Assembly (NCBI RefSeq): GCF_000252125.1
Contig: NZ_AHKF01000014.1
Span: forward strand, 103,786-167,785
Direction of reading: 5' to 3'
DNA length: 64,000 nucleotides
DNA from: Flavobacterium frigoris PS1
GTDB lineage: Bacteria > Bacteroidota > Bacteroidia > Flavobacteriales > Flavobacteriaceae
Part shown: one piece after another, positions 19,511 to 29,149 of the stretch
How positions within the stretch are numbered: position 1 is the stretch's first letter
Layout of the letters: each line of letters begins with the position of its first letter
Position numbers and translations under genes: made by a program
The notes under the pieces: generated by a model
Database searches by the model: none
What the model was told of the DNA's origin: nothing
Seen by the model: only the letters and a program-made list of their open reading frames with translations

Positions 19511-20578
19511 TTATAGTGTATTCACGTTGTTTAAGTCAGCAAATGCTTGCTCAAGTCTTGCGTTGAAAGTCAATTCGCTTTCACGTAACCATTTTCTTGG
19601 GTCGTAATATTTCTTGTTTGGAATATCAGAACCATCAGGGTTTCCGATTTGTGTTTTTAAATAATCAATATTTTTAACCATGTAATCACGAATACCTTCA
19701 GTAAATGCAAACTGTAAATCAGTATCAATATTCATTTTTATCACACCATAACTAATACCTTCTCTGATCTCTTCTAAAGTAGATCCAGAACCACCGTGAA
19801 ATACAAAATCAACTGGATTAGGACCGGTGTTGAATTTCTTTTGTACGAAATCTTGAGAGTTCTTTAATATTTTTGGAGTTAGTTTTACGTTTCCTGGTTT
19901 GTAAACACCATGTACATTTCCAAAAGCTGCTGCAATTGTAAAACGAGGGCTTATTTTTGAAAGCTCTTCGTATGCAAACGCTACTTCATCAGGTTGAGTA
20001 TATAGTTTTGAACTATCAACATCTGAGTTGTCAACACCATCTTCTTCACCACCAGTAATTCCAAGTTCGATTTCTAGTGTCATTCCCATTTTGCTCATTC
20101 TGGCTAAGTATCCTTTGCAGATTTCAATATTTTCTTCAATCGGTTCTTCCGATAAATCAATCATGTGTGAGCTGAACAGTGGTTTTCCAGTTGCTGCAAA
20201 ATTTTCTTCTGAAGCATCTAAAAGACCGTCGATCCAAGGTAATAATTTTTTTGCACAATGGTCAGTATGTAAAATTACTGTTGCTCCGTAAGCTTCTGCC
20301 AAAGTATGGATGTGTTTTGCTCCTGCAATTCCACCAGCGATTGCTGCTTTTTCGTCTACATTAGAAAGTCCTTTTCCTGCATTGAACTGTGCGCCTCCAT
20401 TAGAAAATTGGATAATAACTGGTGCATTAAGCTTTGCAGCTGTTTCAAGAACGCCGTTTATTGTGTTTGATCCCGTAACATTTACTGCAGGTAGAGCAAA
20501 TCCTTTTTCTTTCGCATAATTGAAAATTTCCTGTACTTGATCCCCTGTAGCTACGCCCGGTTTGATATTGTGTGCCAT
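19511..20578 (-). CDS. fbaA: class II fructose-1,6-bisphosphate aldolase
   Basis: The 355-residue protein has the class IIa signatures: LHTDHCAKKL (zinc and catalytic Asp/His region), LEIELGITGGEEDG, and VFHGGSGS near the end. It cleaves fructose bisphosphate to dihydroxyacetone phosphate and glyceraldehyde phosphate, or runs in reverse in gluconeogenesis. It lies 83 bases upstream of accD on the same strand; the gap carries short AACTTGAAAC repeats. Confidence 0.97.
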   Translation of the reverse strand: MAHNIKPGVATGDQVQEIFNYAKEKGFALPAVNVTGSNTINGVLETAAKLNAPVIIQFSNGGAQFNAGKGLSNVDEKAAIAGGIAGAKHIHTLAEAYGATVILHTDHCAKKLLPWIDGLLDASEENFAATGKPLFSSHMIDLSEEPIEENIEICKGYLARMSKMGMTLEIELGITGGEEDGVDNSDVDSSKLYTQPDEVAFAYEELSKISPRFTIAAAFGNVHGVYKPGNVKLTPKILKNSQDFVQKKFNTGPNPVDFVFHGGSGSTLEEIREGISYGVIKMNIDTDLQFAFTEGIRDYMVKNIDYLKTQIGNPDGSDIPNKKYYDPRKWLRESELTFNARLEQAFADLNNVNTL

Positions 20579-20623
20579 TTTAATTTTTTTTAGTTGGTTC
20601 TTCTAGTTTTTAGTTTAAGACTG

Positions 20624-20631
20624 CAAAAATA
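20624..20631 (-). promoter_or_regulatory. candidate -7 promoter element for fbaA
   Basis: The minus strand reads TATTTTTG, matching TAnnTTTG, 46 bases before the fbaA ATG. No clear -33 element. Confidence 0.35.
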
Positions 20632-20645
20632 AGAATTAATTAGCA

Positions 20646-23210
20646 TTAGAAGGGGTAATTTATCCCAAAATTTAAAACTGAGTGGGCAAAGTTATACTCA
20701 CGAAACCATTTTTCACCAGTTTCATTCGCGGGATTGTAAGTTTTAAAACCAAAATCAAAACGAAGAACAAAAAAATTTAAATCGTATCTTAATCCAAAGC
20801 CAGTACCCAAAGCGATGTCTTTTAGACTTTTGAAACCAGTGAATGTGGACTTTTCGTCAACCACATTATCATAGACGTTCCAGATATTTCCTGCGTCAGC
20901 AAAAAGTGCTCCTTTTAAGTCCCCTAAAATTTTAAATCTAAATTCGCTGCTTAATGCAATTTTCATGTTTGCTTCATTAAAGTCATTCGTAGCTCCGCTG
21001 CTTCCAGGTCCTAAACTATAAGGTTGCCACGCTCTATTGTCGTTTGACCCTCCGGAGAAGTAACTTCTCGAAAAAGGAACGTTATCAGAATTTCCAAATG
21101 GTATGGCGATTCCAAAAAAGGTTCGTACAGCAAACACTTTTTCCTTGGTTAAATCCCAATGTTTGATATAGTCAAATTCCGTTTTTATGTATTCTGAATA
21201 TTCTAGATTAAATAGTTCATATTTGCCATTTTCATTTACGCTCTGGTTTGTGGTATTTGAAATTAGAGACAGTAATGAGCCTGCAGATTCAATTTTTGTT
21301 TTAAATAGATAAAAGGTATTGTCTAGTAAATCTGTTTTAGTTGTTTTAGTAAAAGTGAAGTTGGTTGCAAGAATAAAATCATTCTCTGTAAGTCTCACTC
21401 TTCTTTCCTCGATGCTTTTTACGTCTGCATAAAAGGCGTCAGAAGGAAGCAAATCTGTTCTTAATGATAAAACATCATTTATGAAACCTGAAGTTCCACT
21501 TTCAATTATTAAATTTTTTTTGGTGTCGTTGTCAAAATATGTTGACTCCGTATTGTATATTTTTCCAATAGCGTTCAAGGCATCATAGGAAGATCCATAT
21601 ACATTGAAGTAATTTTTAGGGTTTAAGTTTCGAACAAATTGCACGTTGAAAAGGTCGAAGCGTGCCGTGGTATTTTTCATCGGAGTCCAATTATAAGAAA
21701 ATGACCCTGTAAAATTTTCTTTGTCTAACCCAATATTTTGCTGTCTAGCAAAACCTACAGCCATAAGGGTTGATGGAATCATGCTTTTCTTGATGATTTT
21801 TTCTGTAGAGAAAGGCATGAAAATTCGTGGAAAATTTAATTTTAAATCAAGTCCGTATTCGGAAACATTAAAGAATTGATTGTTTGGGTTTGCTAAGTCT
21901 TTAGATGATCCAATATTGCCACGTGCTGATATTTCGAGTGTTTCGGCACCGTTAAAAACATTTCGAATAGTTTCAGAAATACTTAATGCAATTCCGATGT
22001 CTTGAATGTTAGAATGCGTGACGTCTAGTGACGTCCCAAAACTATATTTTTTACGGGGTGTTAAATAAATTTTAGCGATTAAGGAGGTGCTTGTTGTGTC
22101 TCTGGAATCGATTTCATATTGGATACTCGGGTAATTAAAAATCTTTAGATTGTTTAAATACCGTGTCGTTAAAACAGTTTTGTTGTCGGCAAAAAGCCCT
22201 CCTTTTGTTATAAAAATAGCATCAGTAATGGCATGCGGTTTATATTTTAATTTTTCATGACTGTAGAAATTAAAGTTTTTGTAGGTTGTGCTATCGGTTA
22301 TTTTTAAACTAGTGTTGTTAGGTGAGTAATCGGTATAAATATTAACATCACTTATTTTATATATTTTAAAAGGTTCAGTTCTGGTTGAATCTTTTTCCTG
22401 ATAGGAGTAGTCATTGATGATTAGATTTACATCTGCTTTGTTTTTTTTGTTAATCGTGTCAATGTCAAAATTAACATAAGTGGGCTGGAAAAAATAAACG
22501 CCATTATTTCTAAAGTGCGTAGCAATTCTATTTTTTTCGTCTTCAAAATCGACTGTTCTGTATTGTTTACCAGATTTAATGACACTGTTTGGTCTGATGG
22601 TTTCATACAATGAGTCTAAAACAGCTGTGCTAATACTTGTTTTTATAGTATCAAGTAAATAGCCGCTTCCAGTGTTAATTGCGTATTTTACTATTGCTCT
22701 TTTAATACTTAGCGTATCTATTTCGTTGTTTGCTTCTACATCAAAAAAACCATTGTTGAAATAGTAGTATTTTAAGCGCAATATTGATTTGTCAGTTTTT
22801 TCTTTCTCAATAGTAACAGGTGGTTCCCCTGTTGTTTTTAAGAAATCATGAATTCCATGATACCAAAAAGATTTTCCAAGGCGATCGACTTGTTTTGCTG
22901 ATAGCCACTTTGATTTTCTTTCGTATTTCCCCGGATTATTAGTAAATTTGGCTTGGTAAGTAGAGTCAGGATTTAGGTTCGCTAAATTGTAGAGGTTCAA
23001 ACGCAAACGATAGCCCAATAACAAAGTGCTGTTGGGTTTTTGATACAGTTGATTAAAGATGTTTTCTTCCTTAGTAGCTTTGCCATTTACCGTAATTTGA
23101 TTTTTCGTCAGGAGTTGTTTTCCGTCAGGAACTCTTTTTTCAGCATTACACGCTGAAATTAGTGTTGCAATTAGGATAAATGCTGCTATTTTTGTTGAAA
23201 TTTTTCTCAA
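20646..23210 (-). CDS. tamL: Omp85-family outer-membrane lipoprotein (TamL-like)
   Basis: This 854-residue protein has a lipoprotein signal (ATLISAC, Cys21), POTRA-like repeats in its first half, and a C-terminal 16-strand Omp85 barrel. The barrel includes RAWQPYSLGPGSSG, the loop-6 region of BamA/TamA proteins, and ends with an aromatic residue (FGINYPF). In Bacteroidota the lipidated TamA variant TamL works with TamB in outer-membrane protein or envelope biogenesis. The symbol rests on the lipobox and family; BamA proper is longer and lacks the lipobox. Confidence 0.88.
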   Translation of the reverse strand: MRKISTKIAAFILIATLISACNAEKRVPDGKQLLTKNQITVNGKATKEENIFNQLYQKPNSTLLLGYRLRLNLYNLANLNPDSTYQAKFTNNPGKYERKSKWLSAKQVDRLGKSFWYHGIHDFLKTTGEPPVTIEKEKTDKSILRLKYYYFNNGFFDVEANNEIDTLSIKRAIVKYAINTGSGYLLDTIKTSISTAVLDSLYETIRPNSVIKSGKQYRTVDFEDEKNRIATHFRNNGVYFFQPTYVNFDIDTINKKNKADVNLIINDYSYQEKDSTRTEPFKIYKISDVNIYTDYSPNNTSLKITDSTTYKNFNFYSHEKLKYKPHAITDAIFITKGGLFADNKTVLTTRYLNNLKIFNYPSIQYEIDSRDTTSTSLIAKIYLTPRKKYSFGTSLDVTHSNIQDIGIALSISETIRNVFNGAETLEISARGNIGSSKDLANPNNQFFNVSEYGLDLKLNFPRIFMPFSTEKIIKKSMIPSTLMAVGFARQQNIGLDKENFTGSFSYNWTPMKNTTARFDLFNVQFVRNLNPKNYFNVYGSSYDALNAIGKIYNTESTYFDNDTKKNLIIESGTSGFINDVLSLRTDLLPSDAFYADVKSIEERRVRLTENDFILATNFTFTKTTKTDLLDNTFYLFKTKIESAGSLLSLISNTTNQSVNENGKYELFNLEYSEYIKTEFDYIKHWDLTKEKVFAVRTFFGIAIPFGNSDNVPFSRSYFSGGSNDNRAWQPYSLGPGSSGATNDFNEANMKIALSSEFRFKILGDLKGALFADAGNIWNVYDNVVDEKSTFTGFKSLKDIALGTGFGLRYDLNFFVLRFDFGFKTYNPANETGEKWFREYNFAHSVLNFGINYPF

Positions 23211-23230
23211 GTGTTCTAATATATTTAATT

Positions 23231-23238
23231 CAAAAGTA
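23231..23238 (-). promoter_or_regulatory. candidate -7 promoter element for tamL
   Basis: The minus strand reads TACTTTTG (TAnnTTTG), 20 bases upstream of the tamL ATG, predicting a very short leader. A TTTG lies 24 bases further upstream, slightly too far. Confidence 0.4.
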
Positions 23239-23247
23239 CATATTTTT

Positions 23248-23973
23248 ATGGTTAGTAAAAACCAAATAAAACTTATATCGAGTTTACAACAAAAAAAGTA
23301 TCGAATTGCCCATCAATTGTTTTTTGCCGAAGGCGTAAAAGTAATTCAAGAATTATTAGAATCTAATTTTGAACTCGAACATCTGTACACTACTCAAAAC
23401 GATTTTGAAGATGTCTTATTTATAAAAAAGACTTTAGTGCATGAAACGGATTTAAAAAAAATTAGTGCGTTGGCAACACCAAACACTTGTTTGGCTGTTT
23501 TTAAAATGCCTGTTGAAAAGAAAATAAAGGAATCTGGTTTAATGGTGGCTCTAGACTCAATACGAGATCCAGGAAACCTAGGGACAATTTTGAGATTGTG
23601 TGACTGGTTTGGAGTTGAGCAGTTACTTTGCTCAAAGGAAACGGTAGATTTATATAATCCAAAAGTGGTACAGGCAACGATGGGTTCTATTGCGAGAGTA
23701 AATGTCAACTATGTGGATTTAAATGAGTTTATTTCAGAGACTCAATTGCCCGTTTTTGGTACTTTTATGGACGGCTTGAATATTTACAAAACCAGCTTAC
23801 CGCGAGAAGGAATAATTATAATGGGAAATGAGGCGAACGGTATTTCAGAAGAACTTGAAAAAGTAATTGAAAATAGACTTTCAATACCTCGTTTTGGAGA
23901 AGTGCAAAAAACGGAGAGTTTAAATGTAGCAACAGCTACAGCAATTATCCTTAGCGAGTTTAGAAGAGGTTAG
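23248..23973 (+). CDS. SpoU/TrmH-family RNA 2'-O-ribose methyltransferase
   Basis: The 241-residue protein has an N-terminal substrate-binding domain (1-95) followed by the SPOUT fold with its three motifs: DSIRDPGNLGTILR, IIMGNEANGIS and IPRFGEVQKTESLNVA. It methylates ribose 2'-OH in rRNA or tRNA using SAM. Which nucleotide cannot be told from sequence; RlmB-like rRNA methylation is plausible. It is divergent from tamL with a 37-base gap. Confidence 0.92.
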   Translation: MVSKNQIKLISSLQQKKYRIAHQLFFAEGVKVIQELLESNFELEHLYTTQNDFEDVLFIKKTLVHETDLKKISALATPNTCLAVFKMPVEKKIKESGLMVALDSIRDPGNLGTILRLCDWFGVEQLLCSKETVDLYNPKVVQATMGSIARVNVNYVDLNEFISETQLPVFGTFMDGLNIYKTSLPREGIIIMGNEANGISEELEKVIENRLSIPRFGEVQKTESLNVATATAIILSEFRRG

Positions 23974-24026
23974 TTAGTGGGGTCCAGGACAGGAAACTAA
24001 AAAAAGGAATTAGCAATCACTAGTTC

Positions 24027-24746
24027 TTAGTGAAACGTAAAGTTAATCAATATCGCTCTTGACTTTAAGGATTCAATATTTCCGGTCCAAGGGCTATTGG
24101 GGTCTTTGTCGCGGATTAACTCATCAGAAATTCCAAAAACACCTCTTATTGAAGGGGAAAATATAAAATATTCCGAAAAAAGATCAATGCCAAAACCCAG
24201 CTCGTAGTTGGTAGTCCATGATTTTGCTCTAAATCTCTGTTCTGCATTGTCGTCTTTTGATTTTGAATTACTAGATAAATTCAGTGTCGTGGAAACACCA
24301 CCCAATAAATAAGGTCGAATATTACCTGTTCGCATTGAGGAAAACTTCAATAATAACGGGAAGTGGATATAAGTACTATTTACCTCTCTTATTTTGTCTG
24401 AAGGAGTCGGGGTCTCTTCAAAATAAGAATCAGGATAGTTTAAATTTCTTTTTGAATAGTACAGGCCGGGTTCAAAACGTAGGTTAATGTATTCCTGAAG
24501 TTTTAAATCGGCCACGATTCCCACATTAAATCCAGTTGTTTTTGTAACTAAGATGTCAGGAGCTACCGTTCTATAATCTATTTTGAAATCAAAAGAGTTG
24601 AATCCTAGGTAATAGCCAAAATATACCCGAGACTTTTGGAAATTCTCTAAATTGATTATAGGGTCCTTCGCAAACATGCTTTTTTTAAACTGTGAATTGC
24701 CTTTGACGGATAAAATGAGTAAAACAATGACAACAATTTTTTTCAT
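24027..24746 (-). CDS. porT: PorT-family outer-membrane beta-barrel, type IX secretion
   Basis: The 239-residue protein has a signal peptide (MKKIVVIVLLILSVKGNSQ) and an eight-strand-type barrel rich in alternating hydrophobic residues, ending in F-H. Size, fold and position directly downstream of ubiE match PorT, a component needed for type IX secretion and, in flavobacteria, gliding motility. The identification is by pattern and context; no short diagnostic motif exists. Confidence 0.78.
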   Translation of the reverse strand: MKKIVVIVLLILSVKGNSQFKKSMFAKDPIINLENFQKSRVYFGYYLGFNSFDFKIDYRTVAPDILVTKTTGFNVGIVADLKLQEYINLRFEPGLYYSKRNLNYPDSYFEETPTPSDKIREVNSTYIHFPLLLKFSSMRTGNIRPYLLGGVSTTLNLSSNSKSKDDNAEQRFRAKSWTTNYELGFGIDLFSEYFIFSPSIRGVFGISDELIRDKDPNSPWTGNIESLKSRAILINFTFH

Positions 24747-24766
24747 ATAAGAAATACCTCTAGTAG

Positions 24767-25498
24767 TTATTTTTTTGATGCTGAATATATAGTGGCTACT
24801 CCAAAGGTTTGAGGCATCGCTATTACATCTATAAACCCAACTTTCTTTAAAATATTGTTTAAAGCTTCTCCATAAGGGAAGGCTGCTGCCGATTCAGACA
24901 GGTAGCCGTATGCTACATCGTCTTTTGAAAACAACTTTCCAATAATAGGTAGTATTTTTTTGCTGTAAAAATTATATCCTTGTTTATATGGTGTTTTATC
25001 TGGCACAGAAGTTTCTAAGATCACAAATACTCCATCAGGTTTTAAAACCCTTAGTATATCTGCCAATCCTTTTTCTAGGGTTTCAAAGTTTCTAACTCCA
25101 AAAGCAACGGTTATAGCATCGAAGGAATTATCAGCAAATGGCATGTTTTCTGAATCACCCAAAATCATTTCTATTGTATTAGAAAGGTTTTTATCAGCAA
25201 TCTTTTTAACGCCCACTTCAAGCATTCCCGCAGAAATATCTAAGCCAATAATTTTTTCAGCATTTGTTTGTGCCATTAAAATAGCCAAATCACCAGTTCC
25301 TGTTGCGATATCCAAAATTGATTTTGGATTCGACTCAGCTACAATTTGTAATACCTTTTTACGCCACTTGATGTCTATTCCAAAAGAAATGACGCGATTC
25401 AAGTTGTCATAATTGCCAGATATGGTATCGAACATTTTTGCAACTTGTTCTTTTTTGCCTAGAGCTGAATTTTTATAGGGTGTTATGTTTTTTGACAT
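24767..25498 (-). CDS. ubiE: demethylmenaquinone / ubiquinone C-methyltransferase
   Basis: This 243-residue class I SAM-dependent methyltransferase has [11 protein letters not shown] (SAM-binding motif I) and [13 protein letters not shown], the UbiE/MenG signature. In Bacteroidota, which make only menaquinone, it would methylate demethylmenaquinone, so menG is equally apt. porT follows after 20 bases and is likely co-transcribed. Confidence 0.95.
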   Translation of the reverse strand: MSKNITPYKNSALGKKEQVAKMFDTISGNYDNLNRVISFGIDIKWRKKVLQIVAESNPKSILDIATGTGDLAILMAQTNAEKIIGLDISAGMLEVGVKKIADKNLSNTIEMILGDSENMPFADNSFDAITVAFGVRNFETLEKGLADILRVLKPDGVFVILETSVPDKTPYKQGYNFYSKKILPIIGKLFSKDDVAYGYLSESAAAFPYGEALNNILKKVGFIDVIAMPQTFGVATIYSASKK

Positions 25499-25513
25499 TT
25501 TTTTTTATTTCCA

Positions 25514-25521
25514 CAAATATA
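25514..25521 (-). promoter_or_regulatory. candidate -7 promoter element for ubiE-porT
   Basis: The minus strand reads TATATTTG (TAnnTTTG), 15 bases before the ubiE ATG, with TTTA 20 bases upstream in the -33 position. Confidence 0.45.
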
Positions 25522-25721
25522 ATACAATCTATTTTGAACTGTAAACTAGATTGTAGAAAAGGAAGAGAAAATTATTCGTAAATGCAAAATTTTTATTCAA
25601 GGTATATAAAAATAGGTAAGAAAGGTTATCGTGAAATTAATTGAAATATCACTAAATGTGGGTATTGTGGCATAGGATAATTATGACGAATTTTACAAAG
25701 TTAAATAGAATGATTTATTCA

Positions 25722-26039
25722 ATGATTAAAAGGGAATTAATGAACCAAATCAAGTGGTTGCTTCTTGCGCTAATCATATCACTTGTTCTTGTTAGCTTTT
25801 TTGATGGTGCTGTATTAAAAAGCAGTAGTGCATATTTAGCGCAACATACGTTCTTAGGATTAAATTTGTTTTTGGAAATTTTAATTTTCTTTGTCTTTAG
25901 TACCTTCGTGGTATTTGGTATTAAAGGCTTTTTTGAGATGTACTCTCAAAAAACATCAAATGTTATCATCTTCATTTCTGGAGTATTTTTAGCATTTGTT
26001 GTTTTTGTATTATGTTATCAAATTCTCTTTCAAGAGTAG
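25722..26039 (+). CDS. small membrane protein, function unknown
   Basis: The frame is open from 25656, but the first 22 residues are not membrane-like; starts at ATG 25722 (MIKRELMNQIKW) or ATG 25740 (MNQIKWLL) give a cleaner protein of about 100-105 residues. It has three predicted membrane helices and no catalytic motif that I recognise. It converges with folA across a strong terminator. The start is uncertain. Confidence 0.6.
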   Translation: MIKRELMNQIKWLLLALIISLVLVSFFDGAVLKSSSAYLAQHTFLGLNLFLEILIFFVFSTFVVFGIKGFFEMYSQKTSNVIIFISGVFLAFVVFVLCYQILFQE

Positions 26040-26062
26040 GTCATTTTCCCGATCATTGATGT

Positions 26063-26095
26063 AAAAAAACACCCCAACTTGTTGGGGTGTTTTTA
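26063..26095. terminator. bidirectional intrinsic terminator
   Basis: A perfect 9-bp stem (ACACCCCAA / TTGGGGTGT) with a CTTG loop, flanked by A and T tracts, overlaps the folA stop codon and serves the convergent membrane-protein gene as well. Confidence 0.9.
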
Positions 26096-26575
26096 TTTTC
26101 TAGAATATGTTTGATATGTATAATCAAAAAGATGTTTCTCATCCTTTGATTGAAATTCAGATTTTGTGATTTCCCATTCCTCTAAGTTTATTTCCGGAAA
26201 AAAAGCATCAGCTTCAAAATTGTGATGTACAACTGTGAGTTCAATTTTATCTGAATATGAAATTCCTAATTTATATATTTCTCCACCACCAATAATGAAG
26301 CATGTTTCATCTTTGGGGCAAATTTCTAATGCTTTTTCCATACTATTTACAACAATACAACCCTCTGGATTGTAGTTTTCTTGACGGCTTATGACAATAT
26401 GGGTTCTGTTAGGAAGTGGTTTGGGGAAGCTTTGAAATGTTTTTCTTCCCATAATGATATGATGTCCAGAAGTAAGGCTTTTAAATCGTTTGAAATCATT
26501 TGGTAAATGCCAAACTAATTCGTTGTTTTTTCCAAGTGCATTGTTTTCAGATGCAGCCGCAATTATTGTTATCAT
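26093..26575 (-). CDS. folA: dihydrofolate reductase
   Basis: The 160-residue protein has the DHFR signatures: NNALGKNNELVWHLPND near the N-terminus, IMGRKTFQSF, and FIIGGGEIYK. It reduces dihydrofolate to tetrahydrofolate with NADPH and replenishes the folate oxidised by ThyA, encoded 900 bases away on the same strand. It overlaps the 2TM gene by four bases. Confidence 0.97.
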   Translation of the reverse strand: MITIIAAASENNALGKNNELVWHLPNDFKRFKSLTSGHHIIMGRKTFQSFPKPLPNRTHIVISRQENYNPEGCIVVNSMEKALEICPKDETCFIIGGGEIYKLGISYSDKIELTVVHHNFEADAFFPEINLEEWEITKSEFQSKDEKHLFDYTYQTYSRK

Positions 26576-26919
26576 AATTGTTGTTCTTGTTTTAAAGTGT
26601 CTTCAGTAATATGTGTTTCTAACTCAGTTATTTTTTTTTTCTGTAAAGCGACAAGACGGTCTATTTGTTCTCTTTCCCAGTTTTTATTCATAAAACGATC
26701 CGTAATGTATACTTTGATAAAGTGTAAAAGAAAGAGGAATAACCAAGCTGTAATTAACCATATATACCAGTTTGATTCAGGACTAAAATTGAAAATATTT
26801 GTGGAAATAAACAAAAATAAACTCACTAAAAACAAAAGGACAAAATGGAAATAGAGCCCTTTCTTTTGTTTTATTCTTTTACGGGCATATTCGTAGAGTT
26901 CATGTTGCTCTCTTTCCAT
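26572..26919 (-). CDS. 2TM domain protein
   Basis: A 115-residue protein: a basic N-terminal segment (YARKRIKQKKGLYFH), two membrane helices, a loop, and a charged C-terminal coiled segment (WEREQIDRLVALQKKK). This matches the 2TM domain seen in many flavobacterial proteins, sometimes attached to histidine kinases. Its biochemical role is unknown. It overlaps folA by four bases and is probably translated with it. Confidence 0.82.
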   Translation of the reverse strand: MEREQHELYEYARKRIKQKKGLYFHFVLLFLVSLFLFISTNIFNFSPESNWYIWLITAWLFLFLLHFIKVYITDRFMNKNWEREQIDRLVALQKKKITELETHITEDTLKQEQQL

Positions 26920-27156
26920 TAGATAAATTTTAGTTTATAAAGATAAAATTTAATTTGTTAAGTCACTATTTAGGATTGGTAATATTTATTGTTAAAACGT
27001 TTTCTTTTTTATTTAATAAAATTTAGCATGTGTTAATTTAACAATTTTGCTAAAATTTAACATAGTTTAGGTCATTGTCTTAAAACTTCATACTGTACAT
27101 AAAAAGTTCGATGGAATTTGTTTTCTTTGTTACATAAATCTAAAAATGAAATAGTT

Positions 27157-27453
27157 ATGTCGATAAAAAAACAGTTTATAAAAACAAAACCGGTTTGTAA
27201 AGTTACTTTTTCGGTGGAGGCTAAGGAAGCAAATGTAGCTTCGGTTATTGGTGATTTTAACAATTGGAACCCAGAGGAAGGAGCTTTAAATAAGTTGAAA
27301 AACGGAACTTTTAAAGGTGTTTTTAATATAAATAAAGATGCATCTTATGAATTTAAATATGTAATTGACGGTGCTTTTGTTAATGAAACAGAATCAGATT
27401 CTTTCCTATGGAATGAATTTGCAGGTAATGAAAATGGTGTTTTGACTGTATAG
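27157..27453 (+). CDS. isoamylase N-terminal/CBM48-type glycogen-binding domain protein
   Basis: With the start at ATG 27157 (MSIKKQFIK) the protein has 98 residues and is a single early-set (CBM48-like) beta-sandwich: VIGDFNNWNPE and the later YEFKYVIDG segment are the family's conserved strands. Such domains bind alpha-glucans next to a catalytic module, but here it stands alone with no signal peptide, so it is a free-standing cytoplasmic protein. Standalone copies are common in flavobacteria; the role is not established. Confidence 0.85.
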   Translation: MSIKKQFIKTKPVCKVTFSVEAKEANVASVIGDFNNWNPEEGALNKLKNGTFKGVFNINKDASYEFKYVIDGAFVNETESDSFLWNEFAGNENGVLTV

Positions 27454-27472
27454 TTAAAACACCTTTTTTGTT

Positions 27473-28297
27473 TTAAACGGCAACGCTGCCTTTTATTCCT
27501 GGATGTGGTTCATATCCTTCAAGGGTGAAGTCGTCAAAATCAAATTCGAATATGTCTTTTATTGCAGGGTTCAATATCATTTTTGATAATGGTTTTGGCT
27601 CCCTTGCTAATTGCAGCTCGAGCTGTTCAAAATGATTATTGTAAATATGTGCGTCTCCAAAAGTGTGGATAAATTCTCCAGCTTCTAAATCACATACCTG
27701 AGCAATCATCATTGTCAACAGTGCGTATGACGCAATATTAAAAGGCACGCCTAAAAAGATGTCGGCACTTCTTTGATATAGCTGGCAGGATAGTTTGCCG
27801 TCTGCTACATAGAATTGAAAGAATGCATGGCAAGGTGGTAAAGCTGCTTTATTATTTGCAACGTTTTCGTCAAATGATTTTGTGGTGTCTGGTAATACTG
27901 ATGGGTTCCAAGCGGAAACGATCATTCTGCGGCTATTGGGATTGCTTTTTAATTCTTTAATTAAATCTTTAATTTGATCGATTTCTTCACTGTTCCAGTT
28001 GCGCCATTGGTGTCCGTATACTGGGCCTAAGTCTCCATTTTTATCCGCCCAAGAGTCCCATATTTTTACTCCGTTTTCTTGAAGGTATTTAATATTAGTA
28101 TCTCCTTTAAGGAACCAAAGCAGTTCATAAACAATAGATTTAAGGTGTAGTTTTTTTGTGGTGACCATCGGAAAACCTTCACTTAGATCAAAACGCATTT
28201 GGTGTCCAAAAATACTTTTTGTGCCAGTACCTGTTCGGTCTCCTTTTTGACAACCGTTTTCCATTACGTGTTGCACTAAATCTAAATATTGCTTCAT
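27473..28297 (-). CDS. thyA: thymidylate synthase
   Basis: Starting at ATG 28297 ([11 protein letters not shown]) the protein has 274 residues. The catalytic Cys lies in [12 protein letters not shown], followed by [21 protein letters not shown], split here only to show the region; RTGTGT near the N-terminus binds phosphate. It methylates dUMP to dTMP using methylene-tetrahydrofolate. A longer in-frame start at 28351 adds 18 residues without family support. Confidence 0.97.
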   Translation of the reverse strand: MKQYLDLVQHVMENGCQKGDRTGTGTKSIFGHQMRFDLSEGFPMVTTKKLHLKSIVYELLWFLKGDTNIKYLQENGVKIWDSWADKNGDLGPVYGHQWRNWNSEEIDQIKDLIKELKSNPNSRRMIVSAWNPSVLPDTTKSFDENVANNKAALPPCHAFFQFYVADGKLSCQLYQRSADIFLGVPFNIASYALLTMMIAQVCDLEAGEFIHTFGDAHIYNNHFEQLELQLAREPKPLSKMILNPAIKDIFEFDFDDFTLEGYEPHPGIKGSVAV

Positions 28298-28379
28298 TGA
28301 AAGGTTTATTTGGTAATTCGATAATGAGTTAATTTGGTTTCGAATGTACAAATAACCAAATTAAAGAGTAGACAATTTA

Positions 28380-29009
28380 CTACGATTCTCTTTTTGAAAT
28401 TTCGTCTCTTATTTGCGCTGCTTTCTCATAGTCTTCATGTGCTACAGCCTGTCCTAGTAAGTCATTTAATTCTTCTAAGCTATGTTTGATATACATTCGT
28501 CCGGATTGACTTCCCTCTTCCTCTTTCCCAAAAGTTTCTGGATTAGACAGAATGTCATCGATATCTTGTGAATCTTTGTCTTCTTCTTGAGAGTTCGCTT
28601 TGAGATAAATACCAGCTTTGTCTAAAATGTTTTTATAAGTAAAGATTGGTGCGTTGAAACGTAAAGCCAGTGCAATCGCATCTGAAGTTCTCGCATCGAT
28701 AATTTCTTCTATTTTGTCTCTTTCGCAAATGATACTGGAATAAAATACACCATCGACAAGTTTGTGAATGATGACTTGCTTTACAACAATATCAAAACGC
28801 TCTGCAAAGTTTTTAAACAAATCGTGTGTCAAGGGACGTGGTGGCTTAATTTCTTTTTCTAAGGCAATAGCGATTGACTGCGCCTCAAAAGCACCTATAA
28901 CAATGGGTAGCTTTCTTTCGCCGTCAACTTCATTCAAAATCAGTGCGTATGCCCCGTTTTGTGTTTGACTGTATGAAATTCCTTTTATGGATAGTTTAAC
29001 TAAGCTCAT
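28380..29009 (-). CDS. bifunctional nuclease (DUF151) with C-terminal UVR domain
   Basis: The 209-residue protein has an N-terminal DUF151/BFN domain (about 1-140; LPIVIGAFEAQSIA and ARTSDAIALALRF) and a C-terminal UVR helical hairpin (about 170-205; EDYEKAAQIRDEI) like those in UvrB and UvrC. Some members have been shown to have DNase and RNase activity. It lies in a minus-strand run etfB-etfA-BFN-thyA. Confidence 0.88.
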   Translation of the reverse strand: MSLVKLSIKGISYSQTQNGAYALILNEVDGERKLPIVIGAFEAQSIAIALEKEIKPPRPLTHDLFKNFAERFDIVVKQVIIHKLVDGVFYSSIICERDKIEEIIDARTSDAIALALRFNAPIFTYKNILDKAGIYLKANSQEEDKDSQDIDDILSNPETFGKEEEGSQSGRMYIKHSLEELNDLLGQAVAHEDYEKAAQIRDEISKRES

Positions 29010-29149
29010 ATTTTGTGAAATGGAGAAGTACGATGTACTAAATGTTTTTAATGAAAATCAGGCCAATTCTATTGTTAAAAAAGAATGCCTAAAAGCAAAG
29101 GTACGAATATCTTGTTTTTAGGCATTAGTTTTTCAACAGATTTATTGAT

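Noticed and set aside
25671..25682. Possible third copy of the sulfur operator (CATAGGATAATT) before the small membrane gene
   Set aside because: Only the ATAGG-TAAT half matches; the TCTAC block and the CC are missing and the gene has no sulfur link.
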